Both the position numbers and the translations under genes were made by a program. From Actinomycetota bacterium (GTDB lineage Bacteria; Actinomycetota; Acidimicrobiia; Acidimicrobiales; Acidimicrobilacustridaceae): DNA of 64,000 nt. Positions within the stretch are counted from its first letter, which is position 1. Each line of letters starts with the position of its first letter. The stretch spans positions 1-64,000 of the forward strand of contig JACPNV010000034.1 of the NCBI GenBank assembly GCA_016185305.1. The letters run 5' to 3'. A model generated the notes under the pieces. That model was not told the DNA's origin. It worked only from the letters and a program-made list of their open reading frames with translations, and did no database searches. This document shows positions 1 to 8,268 of the stretch, piece after piece.

Positions 1-447
1 GTTGATCGCGTCTTGCAACGCGATCACCGACACGTCGTCGAAACGCCGGCAGAAGTCCCCGGCGGTGGTCGGGTCAGGCAGAGACGCCGCGCCGAGACCG
101 TCGAGGAACACGGCGTCTTGCCGGCGGGCCTCGATGTCTTCCAGGCGGGTCCCGCCGCACAACGCGTTGAAGGCGATGTTCAGCACATGGTCGGACTCGT
201 GGTAGGGGCGGTGCTGCTTGAGGACCTCGACCGACGCGTCGATCTCGGCGGCCAGGCCCACCGACGCGACCACCTGGGCGACCATGCCGATGCCGCCATG
301 GGCTGTCCCTCGGGTCCGTTCGGACAGCTCATAGGTGATCCTCGCCCGGCCCAGCACCGGGCCGTCGGGGTTGGGGCTGACCGCGTCGGCGAGGCGGCGC
401 TGGATCTGTCGTTGCTGGCGGGCGAGCCCCACATGATAGCCACTCAT
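1..447 (-). CDS. IS1380-family transposase, N-terminal part (runs off the window)
   Basis: The minus strand is open from an ATG at 447 through base 1 (149 codons, no stop), so only the N-terminal third of the protein is in the window. Reading it gives the typical IS1380 (DDE group 1) N-terminus: an ARITYELSERTRGTAHGG stretch, then YHESDHVLNIAFNALCGG at about residues 83-100, then TRLEDIEARRQDAVFLDGLG and PDPTTAGDFCRRFDD. This domain lies ahead of the catalytic DDE core, which is outside the window. The start codon lies inside the left arm of the 30-bp palindrome at 445-474, and a DUF6788 gene diverges on the other side. Whether the element is intact cannot be judged. Family assignment is by recognised motif, not by search. 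Confidence 0.85.
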   Translation of the reverse strand, partial: MSGYHVGLARQQRQIQRRLADAVSPNPDGPVLGRARITYELSERTRGTAHGGIGMVAQVVASVGLAAEIDASVEVLKQHRPYHESDHVLNIAFNALCGGTRLEDIEARRQDAVFLDGLGAASLPDPTTAGDFCRRFDDVSVIALQDAIN

Positions 448-474
448 GCAGACAGTATATATACTGTCTGCATG
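445..474. promoter_or_regulatory. 30-bp perfect palindrome between divergent transposase and DUF6788 genes
   Basis: The sequence is perfectly self-complementary over 30 bases: the half-site CATGCAGACAGTATA is followed directly by its reverse complement. The centre is the AT stretch TATATATA, unusual in this GC-rich DNA. The transposase ATG (445-447 on the minus strand) is the outer edge of one arm. The position, between two divergent genes of the same mobile unit, suggests an operator or a hairpin that limits transposase expression. The function is inferred; the symmetry is directly visible. Confidence 0.7.
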
Positions 475-514
475 CGGGTGGTGGATGCTCGCACCGGCGA
501 GAGAGGATTCTGGG

Positions 515-874
515 ATGCCGAACGCGAAGACCCCCGACCGCCTCGCCGGCTACGAGCACCGCTACCGCGAGCTCGCCGAGCAACTCGCCACCATCGGCCT
601 GATCCACTCCGGCAGCGTCACCCGCCGCTACACCCACTGCGCCAACCCCGGCTGCAAATGCCACGCCGATCCGCCCCAACCCCACGGCCCCTATGACCAG
701 TGGACAGCCAAGATCAACGGCAAGACCGTCACCCGCCGCTTGAGCCCAGCCGAAGCCGAGCTCTACAACGAATGGATCGCCAACGACCGCCAGCTACGCC
801 GCATCATCAAACAAATGCGCCAAATCGCAGCCAAAGCCGCCGCCCTCAAACTCAAGCACCTAGCCGACCAGTAG
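515..874 (+). CDS. DUF6788 family protein, mobile-element companion
   Basis: A 119-residue basic protein. The ATG at 515 is preferred over an in-frame ATG at 446, because 446 lies inside the palindrome and GAGAGG sits 8 bases before 515. Features: RLAGYEHRYRELAEQLATIG at the N-terminus, then a Cys/His cluster CANPGCKCHADPPQPHGPY (about residues 40-60), then KTVTRRLSPAEAELYNEW and a basic, helical C-terminus. This matches the DUF6788 family, small proteins that often accompany transposases; the Cys/His cluster suggests metal or nucleic-acid binding. No function is established. The DNA-binding and self-regulation idea is inference from the adjacent palindrome and basic charge. It diverges from the IS1380 transposase. 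Confidence 0.7.
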   Translation: MPNAKTPDRLAGYEHRYRELAEQLATIGLIHSGSVTRRYTHCANPGCKCHADPPQPHGPYDQWTAKINGKTVTRRLSPAEAELYNEWIANDRQLRRIIKQMRQIAAKAAALKLKHLADQ

Positions 875-950
875 CAACGCTCACCCCACGACCCGCCGAC
901 GAGCCCCGACACAAGGCCTCCCGAGGCCCACAATCGAGCCCAGCACCTAA

Positions 951-1459
951 TCCTGCGCTTCTTTCAGGTCTAATGGCACCTTTGGCCTGGTGCCCGGCGC
1001 GAGTTGGGACGCTCCTGACCCCATCGTGCGGTACCAAGTTCAGGTTGTGCCCGGCGAGATCCAGTTCCAACCGGGAACATGGCTCGTCCGCGCCTCCGTC
1101 GCGAAGCATCTGGCCGAAGAACGAGGCGCGGTCTCACCCGAGACACCCGTTGGTGGCGAGCCCCCGGATATAGGACCCCAGCAGGGAGCCGGACAGCCAT
1201 CATCCGATTCGCCAGACACCACACCGGCGGCGAGCGATCCCACGTCCGTTGTCTTGTCGATCCGTGGAGTGCCACCGGACAAGGTACGTGACGTCCTGAC
1301 CTGAAGGTGGCGGTCTTTCCGTTGTCGTCGGGTGGAGCGAACGTGGCGGTCAACATCGAGCTAACAGCAATCGATGCGTCTGGCATCCCGCGCAGCACAC
1401 TCGATCTCGTTGTGCTCGAAGGCCTCCGTCAACTCGGAGTGGATCACACGATCGAGTAG
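951..1459 (+). pseudogene. Frameshifted C-terminal remnant of a large ATPase (DUF499-like)
   Basis: Two open stretches in different frames read as one protein end. The first (951 to about 1298) contains PDPIVRYQVQVVPGEIQFQ, GTWLVRASVAKHLAEERG, a Pro/Ser/Asp-rich linker and VVLSIRGVPPDKVRDVL. The second (from 1304, stop 1457-1459) continues KVAVFPLSSGGANVAVNIE and ends LDLVVLEGLRQLGVDHTIE. The break is a 5-bp tandem duplication, CCTGA twice at 1295-1304; removing one copy joins KVRDVL directly to KVAVFPL. There is no N-terminus: the frame opens just after a stop at 948. I relate the end sequence to DUF499-type ATPases of phage-defence islands from memory only, so the family is uncertain; the frameshift is not. 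It sits between the DUF6788 gene and the Hhe-like gene. Confidence 0.45.
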
Positions 1460-1487
1460 CAGAGCGCCGGATCGTCAATCGGTTGCT

Positions 1488-4400
1488 TCACCCGGCTGAG
1501 GCCGTGGGTGGGACGAGCGTGCCGAAGGCTGAGCGTTCGACGTTGCCTTCGACGATCTGCGCCGCGATCGCAGAGCCGATGCCATCTGCGATGCCCTTGC
1601 CGGTGCGGCGCCACCCAAACAACCGGGCGATTCGAATCGTCAACTCACCCTCCTCAATCCCGCGCGAGTCGTTCACCATTCTCACGACCGCCGCCTCCAG
1701 CTCGGAAGGCGGAACGCGTTCGATCACTCGGCTCGTCTCTGGCTGACCGTCGATCGGCACGCGCACGATGTCCCAGGTTTGATCCGGGAATGCCACGAAA
1801 CGACCGGTCGACTCGATCTGCCCCCTCGCGACCAAAGACTCGATCGCCTGCTCCACTGCGCCGCGAAAACGGGATCGAGCTTGGTTCACGCCCCAGGGCT
1901 CCTTCAGGCGATCAACCACAGTGTCACGATGAACCGGCCCTTCGGCACTGACGACCGTTTGAACGTCGGTCAGCAGCTGCGGTCGGGCGAGCGCCGAGTC
2001 GAACTGGAGCCCGTGCGGATGTCCGAGCCAGACCGCTGAATACCACTCCGTCCAATCGGGGAGGGCGACGTCGTCGAAGTCGACTTCGTGAACCTCGACC
2101 TCGATCTGGCGCGCGGACGCTGTTGGCGCGTGCATGCCGCCGGTTTGCGCTGCATCGAATGCACGTCGAAGACGCGCCTCACTGCCAGATCGATCGCGAT
2201 ACCAACTCGGCCCCCAGACTCGGTGCAGCTTCCATCCGAGACCTTCAAGCACCTGCTGTCGCAGGCGGTCTCGATCTCGAGCCGTTCGGCCGGACCCGTA
2301 GGCATCTCCGTCGCACTCGATGCCGAGTAGCCAGGTGCCGGGCTTCTCTGGATGACGGACGCCAAGGTCGAGCCGGTAGCCGGCGTGACCGACGTGCCGA
2401 TGGACCTCATATCCCCACTCAAGCAGCGTTTCCGCGACATCAGATTCAAGCGGAGAGTCATCATCTTCGCCCCCGCCTGCCGTTTGTGGGAGTGCCACCG
2501 ACCCTCGTTCGGCGAAGTCGAGGTAGCCACGCAGATGATTGACACCAGGGTTGGACGAGGAACCAAAGTCGGTGGCCGTGATTGACGACACAACCTCTAC
2601 CCGGTACCGGGCACGCGTGACCGCAACGTTGAGTCGGCGCTGACCGCCTTCCTTGTTGATCGGGCCGAAGTTCAGCGTGAAGCGGCCTCCTTCGTCTCGG
2701 CCGTAGCCAATGCTGAAGAGGATGATGTCTCGCTCGTCGCCCTGAACCATCTCGAGGTTCTTGACGAAGAAGCCATCGAGACGGCCTTCGTGGAAGTAGC
2801 TGTCGAGATCCCGACGTTCTCGCCTGGCCGCTTCCAGCTCCCACTGGATCCGTGTCGCCTGCGCCTCTGAGAATGCGACGACTCCGAGCGTCTTGTCCGG
2901 GTGATTGTCGGCGTGGAAGATGACGCGCTCCACCACGGAACGGGCCTCGACCGGGTTGTCCCGCGCCGAGCCCCGTTCGTACACGCCGTCAGCAACGTGG
3001 ATGAAGGCAACACCGACATCCGGACCTGATTCGGTCGCGCTTGGGTACGTGACCAGTGAGCTGCCATAGAAGGCGCGGTTCGAGTAGGTGATGAGTGCCT
3101 CGTGCCGACTCCGGTAGTGCCACCGCAGCGGGAGCTCCCGAATTGCAGCAGCACCGCGACTCAGGTCGAGAAGAGACTCGAACACGTCGAACGCTTCGGC
3201 GTCGTACTCCTCGGTGGTGTCGTCGCCAGAGCGCTCGAAGAACGTGGTGGGTGGTAACTGCTTGTTGTCGCCGGCCACGATCAGTTGCCGACCTCGGTAC
3301 ATCGCGCCAACTGCGTCGCCGGGCCTCACCTGGGATGCTTCGTCGAAGATGACCGCGTCGAACTGAAGCTCCGCCGGCAGATACTGGCTCACTGTGAGCG
3401 GGCTCATCATGAAGCAGGGCTTCAGTGACTGGGCAGCTCGGCCAGCCTCCCGCAGCAGACCTTTGATCGGGCGGTGTCGCCGCTTCTTCTCAGACTCTGT
3501 CCGGATGATCGCGAATTCGCCGAGGGTCGTCGTTGGCCGGCGCGCGTTACAGGTCTCGATCACCCGGCCGGCAGCGTGCGATACGAGGAGACAATCGAGT
3601 TGTTGAAACTCGCGCACAATTCGGTCCCGCTCGTCGGCGCGAGTAGGGGTACATCGACGATCGGTCGCCAGCACATCATCGATCCAGGCTGTTAGCAGGG
3701 CTCTCTCGAAAACGTCGGCGACTGCGGCGCGGTCTACGCCCGAGTTCACACAGAAGTGGACGACGCTCGCAAGGCCGCGAGCCACAAGCTCGTCACAGGC
3801 TGTGGAGAAGACCATCCACTCGTCGAGGTCGGCGGTGGTGTCCTTCAACGCATTCAAGAACTCCAGTAGGTCATCGATACGCCCGCCCAGCTCAGTAGCC
3901 ACGCTCTCTTGCTGGCTTCCGCCGAACCACTCGCGCACGGTATCGAGGCGTTTGTGCAACGCCCCGACGGCTCGATCGAGCTCGTCGGCGGGTATCGGCA
4001 GCGAGAGGAGGGCTCTCGCGATCGCTGGGTCGACGGGGCCGCCTAGCCGCTGTTGAACAGATGCTGACCAGGCACTGGCCCGTTCGACGCGCGACCAGTC
4101 GGTTTGGACTCCTCGATACAGGTTGCCGAACGTCGTCGAGTCTGCAGCGTTGGATGCTTCGAACGTTGCCTCAACCTCAGCGACCTCAGCGCGAGCTTCA
4201 CACAGCTGCTGAATCTCGTCGACTCTACGGGAGCCGAGAATCGGCCCGACCGCCCGAAGAACCTCGGCGCACTCGAGCAGGCTGGCGTGCGCTGGGCCGG
4301 CCCATCCCGCCACTTCCTTCGGTGTCATCTTCGCCAGTGCGGCTGGCACATTTCTCCGAACGTCCGCGACGGTGGAGATCCACTGGTCCAGGCGTCGAGA

Positions 4401-6992
4401 CAGGGCCTGCCCAGCTTTGGCGATGTCCTCCGCCTGCAACGAGTTCCGTCCGAGCTGTTGCCCCAGGAGTTCCGGCGGGTTCGCAACCCGCAGAAGGTGA
4501 ACCGCCCGGTCTGCGACCGCGAGAGCGGCCGCCAGAGCGCCGAAGTCGGTGGTCGTGGACTGGTAGTAGTTCGGCCCGATCGCTGCCGCCTCGACAGCCT
4601 CGGCCTCTCGCAGTTGGCCAGCGGTCGCCCTCCATTGACGAACATGTGGCAGCGCACCGAGAGCGGTGGCGTCGACCTTGCCCGACAGGGTGCATGCCGC
4701 AAGTTGCTTGCGGTTCGCTCGGCCCCGGCTCTTGAGCCTTGAGACGTTGGGCGCTACGTCTGTCGGCGCGTCGTACAGCGTCTCAACGTCCAGCTGGAAG
4801 ATCGAAGGATTGAACACCGCGAGGAGCTGGACTTCGAGGGCCCGATAGGTCTCAACAAGGGGCTGCAACGCGCGGATCGCGCGTTGAGCCGCCTCGAGCT
4901 GCGGTTGTGCGAACCAGGTCGGCTCAGGTCGATGAGGCTGAAGGCCGAGACTTGCGACTTCAGCGACCGCTCGAAGTGCTTCGAGGGAAGTGTCATCGGT
5001 GAGGCCCAGCCCCCGCGTCAGATCCCGGCCCGCGGTCTCAAGGGCATCGCCTTCCGTCGCAAGCCAGTCACAGAGCCCAGCGAGGTCGTCGGTGGACACA
5101 ACGTCCAAGGTGTCCGTGGCGACTGGCGGAACGAGTTGACCCAGCGAACTGCGGGCGTCCGCAAGGTCCCCAGCGAGCGCCGGCGGAAGGTCTCGCCAGG
5201 CCGGACTGGCGGCGGAGAGGCGACCGGTCGCAGCATCCCACCGAGTCGAAAGGCCGCCGAGAATCTCTGTCCGATTTCGTCGAGCAGCGACGTTTGCGTC
5301 AGTGAGCCAGTCGGTCGGGATGTCATCGCGATCTTCGAACAGCCGAAGTGTGTCGCGAAGCCAGTCGAGCTCGTCGACACTCGCAGGGCCCTCGAGGCCG
5401 AGGTTCGTGGCAGCCAGCTCCGCAAGGCGATACGTCGCTTCGGTCTCTTCAATCGTCTCGCGGAGATCGTTCGAGATCTGGCTTCTGCGAGCAAGCAGCT
5501 GTCGAGGCTCGGCGGTGTCGCGCCACAGAAAGTCGTTCCGGCGCTCGACTGGCCCCCAGGCACCAGCGAGGTCGCGGGCGGATCGCAGGGTTGCTTGAAA
5601 GTCATCGTCACTGAAGCCGCTCACGATCAACTCGGGCGGCGGTGCCTGAGGAGTCGATTCCAGCTCGCAGCGGCGGCCCAGCGCCCAGTGCAAGTTGTGA
5701 CCGAACGGCTCACGAACCTCGTTCTGCGCATCAGCGTACGAGGACAGCGCCTCCCGCCGTTCCTTCGCATCCCGTTTGTCTGTCTGCGCGAGCGATGAGA
5801 CCGGACGCGGCCGCTCCGACAACGCGGCCCCCAAGGTCTTCGCGACTTCTTTCCTCGTCGCCTTGTTGCTATGCAACTCGAGGACGAAGCTGCCCAGACC
5901 CGCTCCGTCGAGACGACTCTTCACGACTTCAAGGGCAGCCGCCTTCTCACTCACGAACAGAACGGTCTTATCGGACGCGAGCAACTCGGCGATCACGTTG
6001 GCGATCGTCTGGCTCTTCCCTGTGCCGGGAGGTCCGTCCATGACAAAGGTCTTGCCATCCCGCGCTGCAACGATGCACCGACGCTGCGTGCTGTCGGCAT
6101 CCAGGATCGACGCCATCTCCTCCGGCGGCGCCGATGCATCGAGCTCGCCTTCGTCGATCGGATCGAAGGCAAGGTCCGCAGACGCGGACGAGTCGCCGGC
6201 GACAGCTCGAACGAGAACGCTCGCGGCCGCCTGTTCCTCGTTGACCTTGAGGTCGCGGTACATCGCCTCCTTGTGAAACGAGAAGGCACCGAACAACACA
6301 TCCTCTGAGAGTGTCCATTGTCGATTGCTCGCCACGGCAGCGCGCACGGCGTCCAGCGTCGTCGCCACGTCCCCGGCCTCGTCAAAGTCGGGAAGAGTGA
6401 GACCGAAATCAGTCTCGAGCTTTACGGCAAGGGCCGGATTCACGACGGTGTCGTCATCTGTGCCCAGCAGCCGGAAGGGATCACGGGGCGACGCTCGATG
6501 GAGCGTAACCGGCTTCATCACCACCGGGCTTTCAAGCCACTCACCATCGGCACCCGACCAACGCAACAGCCCAAGCCCGAGGTAGAGGACGCGCAGGCCC
6601 TTGTCCATGTACTCGGTGGACGCTCGCCGTTCGAGCGCACGCAGCCTCTTCGAGAGCACGAGCGCTGATGCGACGTCCGTGAGCAACTCGTCCGGCTCGC
6701 GCTCGTCCGTGATCTCCGGATCCTCGGCATGAAGCGCCGCGAGAACCGAGGCATCCGCGCCCACGAGGTCCTCGGACGGCGGATAGTGGAATCTCCATGA
6801 AGTCGCAATAGTGCGCCGGCGCTCCTCTCCGCCGAGCTTCGCCAGGACCTCGTCGATGGCAGGCTCCACCACCCTCATCGTGGTCGTCCTTCCGCCAACG
6901 GCGTTCAGAAGCCGGTTGCGCTTCGAAAGGTCGATGAGCTGGTCACGCCAATCCCGGATCTGATCAACGACCCGATTGTTCGTCTCCGCCAT
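1488..6992 (-). CDS. Hhe-like anti-phage protein: DUF4011 - SF1 helicase - Vsr/MTES_1575 nuclease - DUF3320
   Basis: One 1,834-residue protein, start ATG at 6992 with GGAG about 8 bases upstream. The DUF4011 start reads IRDWRDQLIDLSKRNRLLN (residues 12-30). The SF1 helicase core has Walker A GPPGTGKS at about 319, Walker B FDEAS at about 1215 followed by VAGDNKQLPP, motif V VQGDERDIILFSIGYG at about 1415, and motif VI LNVAVTRAR at about 1452; a long divergent insert separates motifs I and II. Then comes a restriction-like nuclease domain (about 1515-1600) with YRLDLGV and GIECDGDAYGS supplying acidic residues, and a C-terminal DUF3320 region (SRGIEEGELTIRIARLFGW). This order matches the single-gene Hhe (DUF4011-helicase-Vsr) phage-defence proteins. 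Neighbours are a transposase fragment, a decayed ATPase and a regulator fragment, as in a defence island. All core motifs look intact, so it is probably functional. Confidence 0.85.
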   Translation of the reverse strand: MAETNNRVVDQIRDWRDQLIDLSKRNRLLNAVGGRTTTMRVVEPAIDEVLAKLGGEERRRTIATSWRFHYPPSEDLVGADASVLAALHAEDPEITDEREPDELLTDVASALVLSKRLRALERRASTEYMDKGLRVLYLGLGLLRWSGADGEWLESPVVMKPVTLHRASPRDPFRLLGTDDDTVVNPALAVKLETDFGLTLPDFDEAGDVATTLDAVRAAVASNRQWTLSEDVLFGAFSFHKEAMYRDLKVNEEQAAASVLVRAVAGDSSASADLAFDPIDEGELDASAPPEEMASILDADSTQRRCIVAARDGKTFVMDGPPGTGKSQTIANVIAELLASDKTVLFVSEKAAALEVVKSRLDGAGLGSFVLELHSNKATRKEVAKTLGAALSERPRPVSSLAQTDKRDAKERREALSSYADAQNEVREPFGHNLHWALGRRCELESTPQAPPPELIVSGFSDDDFQATLRSARDLAGAWGPVERRNDFLWRDTAEPRQLLARRSQISNDLRETIEETEATYRLAELAATNLGLEGPASVDELDWLRDTLRLFEDRDDIPTDWLTDANVAARRNRTEILGGLSTRWDAATGRLSAASPAWRDLPPALAGDLADARSSLGQLVPPVATDTLDVVSTDDLAGLCDWLATEGDALETAGRDLTRGLGLTDDTSLEALRAVAEVASLGLQPHRPEPTWFAQPQLEAAQRAIRALQPLVETYRALEVQLLAVFNPSIFQLDVETLYDAPTDVAPNVSRLKSRGRANRKQLAACTLSGKVDATALGALPHVRQWRATAGQLREAEAVEAAAIGPNYYQSTTTDFGALAAALAVADRAVHLLRVANPPELLGQQLGRNSLQAEDIAKAGQALSRRLDQWISTVADVRRNVPAALAKMTPKEVAGWAGPAHASLLECAEVLRAVGPILGSRRVDEIQQLCEARAEVAEVEATFEASNAADSTTFGNLYRGVQTDWSRVERASAWSASVQQRLGGPVDPAIARALLSLPIPADELDRAVGALHKRLDTVREWFGGSQQESVATELGGRIDDLLEFLNALKDTTADLDEWMVFSTACDELVARGLASVVHFCVNSGVDRAAVADVFERALLTAWIDDVLATDRRCTPTRADERDRIVREFQQLDCLLVSHAAGRVIETCNARRPTTTLGEFAIIRTESEKKRRHRPIKGLLREAGRAAQSLKPCFMMSPLTVSQYLPAELQFDAVIFDEASQVRPGDAVGAMYRGRQLIVAGDNKQLPPTTFFERSGDDTTEEYDAEAFDVFESLLDLSRGAAAIRELPLRWHYRSRHEALITYSNRAFYGSSLVTYPSATESGPDVGVAFIHVADGVYERGSARDNPVEARSVVERVIFHADNHPDKTLGVVAFSEAQATRIQWELEAARRERRDLDSYFHEGRLDGFFVKNLEMVQGDERDIILFSIGYGRDEGGRFTLNFGPINKEGGQRRLNVAVTRARYRVEVVSSITATDFGSSSNPGVNHLRGYLDFAERGSVALPQTAGGGEDDDSPLESDVAETLLEWGYEVHRHVGHAGYRLDLGVRHPEKPGTWLLGIECDGDAYGSGRTARDRDRLRQQVLEGLGWKLHRVWGPSWYRDRSGSEARLRRAFDAAQTGGMHAPTASARQIEVEVHEVDFDDVALPDWTEWYSAVWLGHPHGLQFDSALARPQLLTDVQTVVSAEGPVHRDTVVDRLKEPWGVNQARSRFRGAVEQAIESLVARGQIESTGRFVAFPDQTWDIVRVPIDGQPETSRVIERVPPSELEAAVVRMVNDSRGIEEGELTIRIARLFGWRRTGKGIADGIGSAIAAQIVEGNVERSAFGTLVPPTASAG

Positions 6993-7123
6993 GCTCGTCT
7001 CCGTTTCCGGGTGTCGCGGAGAAAGAGTAGGGGCCCCGCCGCCGGCTCGCTTCGGACGCGACCGAGTGCTCGCCGACGGTGAGCGGGTTCTGGGTTCGCG
7101 TCTTGAACGGCAGTCGACGGTCT

Positions 7124-7488
7124 CCAGGTCGCCAGCACCGTCGCTGATGGCTCGCCCAGGTCGAGACGATCCAGCGTTCGTTCGTACTCCTCGAGCGCGG
7201 TGCGAGCCGACCGGGGATCATTCGACGCCTCATATGCGAGCATGAGGTCGAAAACCAACGTCGCGCTGAGCGGAACGCCATGCAGGCCCGTTTGCGCGGC
7301 TCGGATCGCAGCCGCATGGTCCCCGAGCTCTCGATACTCGTCGGCAAGCCTGTGTGCTACATCGGCGATGCGCCGTTCCACGTGGAGGTCCAGCTTTCCA
7401 GATCGAGCCAGCTGTAGAAGCGAGCGGCTCGGTTCGAATACGAGAGCACAGGTCCACGAACGAGGTCGAGCGCGGCGCTAAACGACCG
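7124..7488 (-). pseudogene. Fragment of a BTAD-type transcriptional activator
   Basis: The minus strand reads AALDLVRGPVLSYSNRAARF then YSWLDL in one frame and LDLHVERRIADVAHRLADEY, a TPR-like stretch (DHAAAIRAAQTGLHGVPLSA) and LMLAYEASNDPRSARTALEE in another. Together these resemble the bacterial transcriptional activation domain (BTAD) of SARP and LysM-BTAD regulators. The frame changes near 7390, where CTGGA occurs twice around AAAG (about 8 extra bases). There is no start, no DNA-binding domain and no proper stop: the frame runs on into the Hhe-like gene. It is a decayed fragment just upstream of that gene. The flank at 7489-7620 holds no gene I can support. Confidence 0.5.
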
Positions 7489-7620
7489 CAGCGTCGCCAC
7501 CCTGTTCACCACCCTCGCCGTCCGCGTCCTCGCCCCCGAGCTCACCGAACTCCACGATCTCTGCACACCCTCCAAGCGCGAACCGACCCCGCTCGTGCAC
7601 CCATGACGGACCTATTGGTT

Positions 7621-7704
7621 TCGGCGGCGACAATCCGCCGCCTGCCGTCACACGGAGCCCAACCCGACCATCCCGCTGCTACACTTGGCGGCTCCGCAAG
7701 CGCC
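7621..7704 (+). repeat. Dispersed intergenic repeat, copy 1 (arms of first stem swapped)
   Basis: This ~84-bp copy aligns with those at 28130, 49062, 49962 and 50058: a first hairpin around ACAATCC, CTGCCGT, a GGAGCC arm, CCCGCTGCT, and GGCGGCTCCGCA at the end. Its first stem is CGGCGG-loop-CCGCCG where the others have CCGCCG-loop-CGGCGG, so pairing is kept with the arms exchanged. It lies directly upstream of the NUDIX gene and is followed by the 12-bp palindrome CCTACTAGTAGG. Confidence 0.75.
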
Positions 7705-7726
7705 TACTAGTAGGCTGTCGCCTCCG

Positions 7727-8254
7727 ATGCGGTGGCACATCCATGGCGAGCGATCGCTGTACGACAGCGATTGGGTGAACCTCCGGCTGGTCGATGTCGA
7801 GGTTCCCGACGGTCCACGCTTTGAGCATCACGTCGTTCGCGTGCCGCACACGGCGGTCGCGGTGTGCGCCCATGACCCAGATCGCGGTGTGCTGCTCTTG
7901 TGGCGCCACCGGTTCATCAGCGACGTGTGGGGATGGGAGGTCCCGGCCGGACGCGTCGAGCCGGGCGAGTCCTTCGAGGACGCGGCCGCCCGCGAGATGA
8001 TCGAGGAGACCGGCTGGCGTCCGGGTCCGTTGCGGCCCGTTCTCGACTACCGGCCGACCATCGGCTTGGCCGACCAGCGGTTCGTCGTGTTCTTCGCGGC
8101 AGGCGCGTCCCACGTCGGCGAGCCGACCGATCGCACCGAGTCCGAGCGCATCGAATGGGTGCCGCTCGATCGCGTGCGCACCGAGCTTCGAGCCGGCACC
8201 ATCGCCGACGGCTTCACGCTCACCGCGCTGTTGTGGCTCCTCGCCGACCTCTGA
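7727..8254 (+). CDS. NUDIX hydrolase (ADP-ribose pyrophosphatase-like)
   Basis: A 175-residue protein hydrolysing a nucleoside diphosphate linked to another moiety. The ATG at 7727 (MRWHIHGERSLYDSDWV) is preferred over an in-frame ATG at 7685, because 7685 lies inside the dispersed repeat. The NUDIX box is complete: GRVEPGESFEDAAAREMIEE followed by TGW, with the REmiEETG metal-binding glutamates, at about residues 83-106. VLLLWRHRFISDVWGWEVPA just before it is typical of ADP-ribose/ADP-sugar pyrophosphatases. The protein is single-domain and of usual length. It converges with ftsK, whose stop is 14 bases away. The substrate cannot be fixed from sequence; ADP-ribose is inferred. Confidence 0.85.
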   Translation: MRWHIHGERSLYDSDWVNLRLVDVEVPDGPRFEHHVVRVPHTAVAVCAHDPDRGVLLLWRHRFISDVWGWEVPAGRVEPGESFEDAAAREMIEETGWRPGPLRPVLDYRPTIGLADQRFVVFFAAGASHVGEPTDRTESERIEWVPLDRVRTELRAGTIADGFTLTALLWLLADL

Positions 8255-8268
8255 CCTCGACCACCGCA

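Noticed and set aside
7478-7606. Short plus-strand frame ending TELHDLCTPSKREPTPLVHP before a stop
   Set aside because: It looks like a gene end but has no start, no recognisable family and overlaps the BTAD fragment; too little to call.
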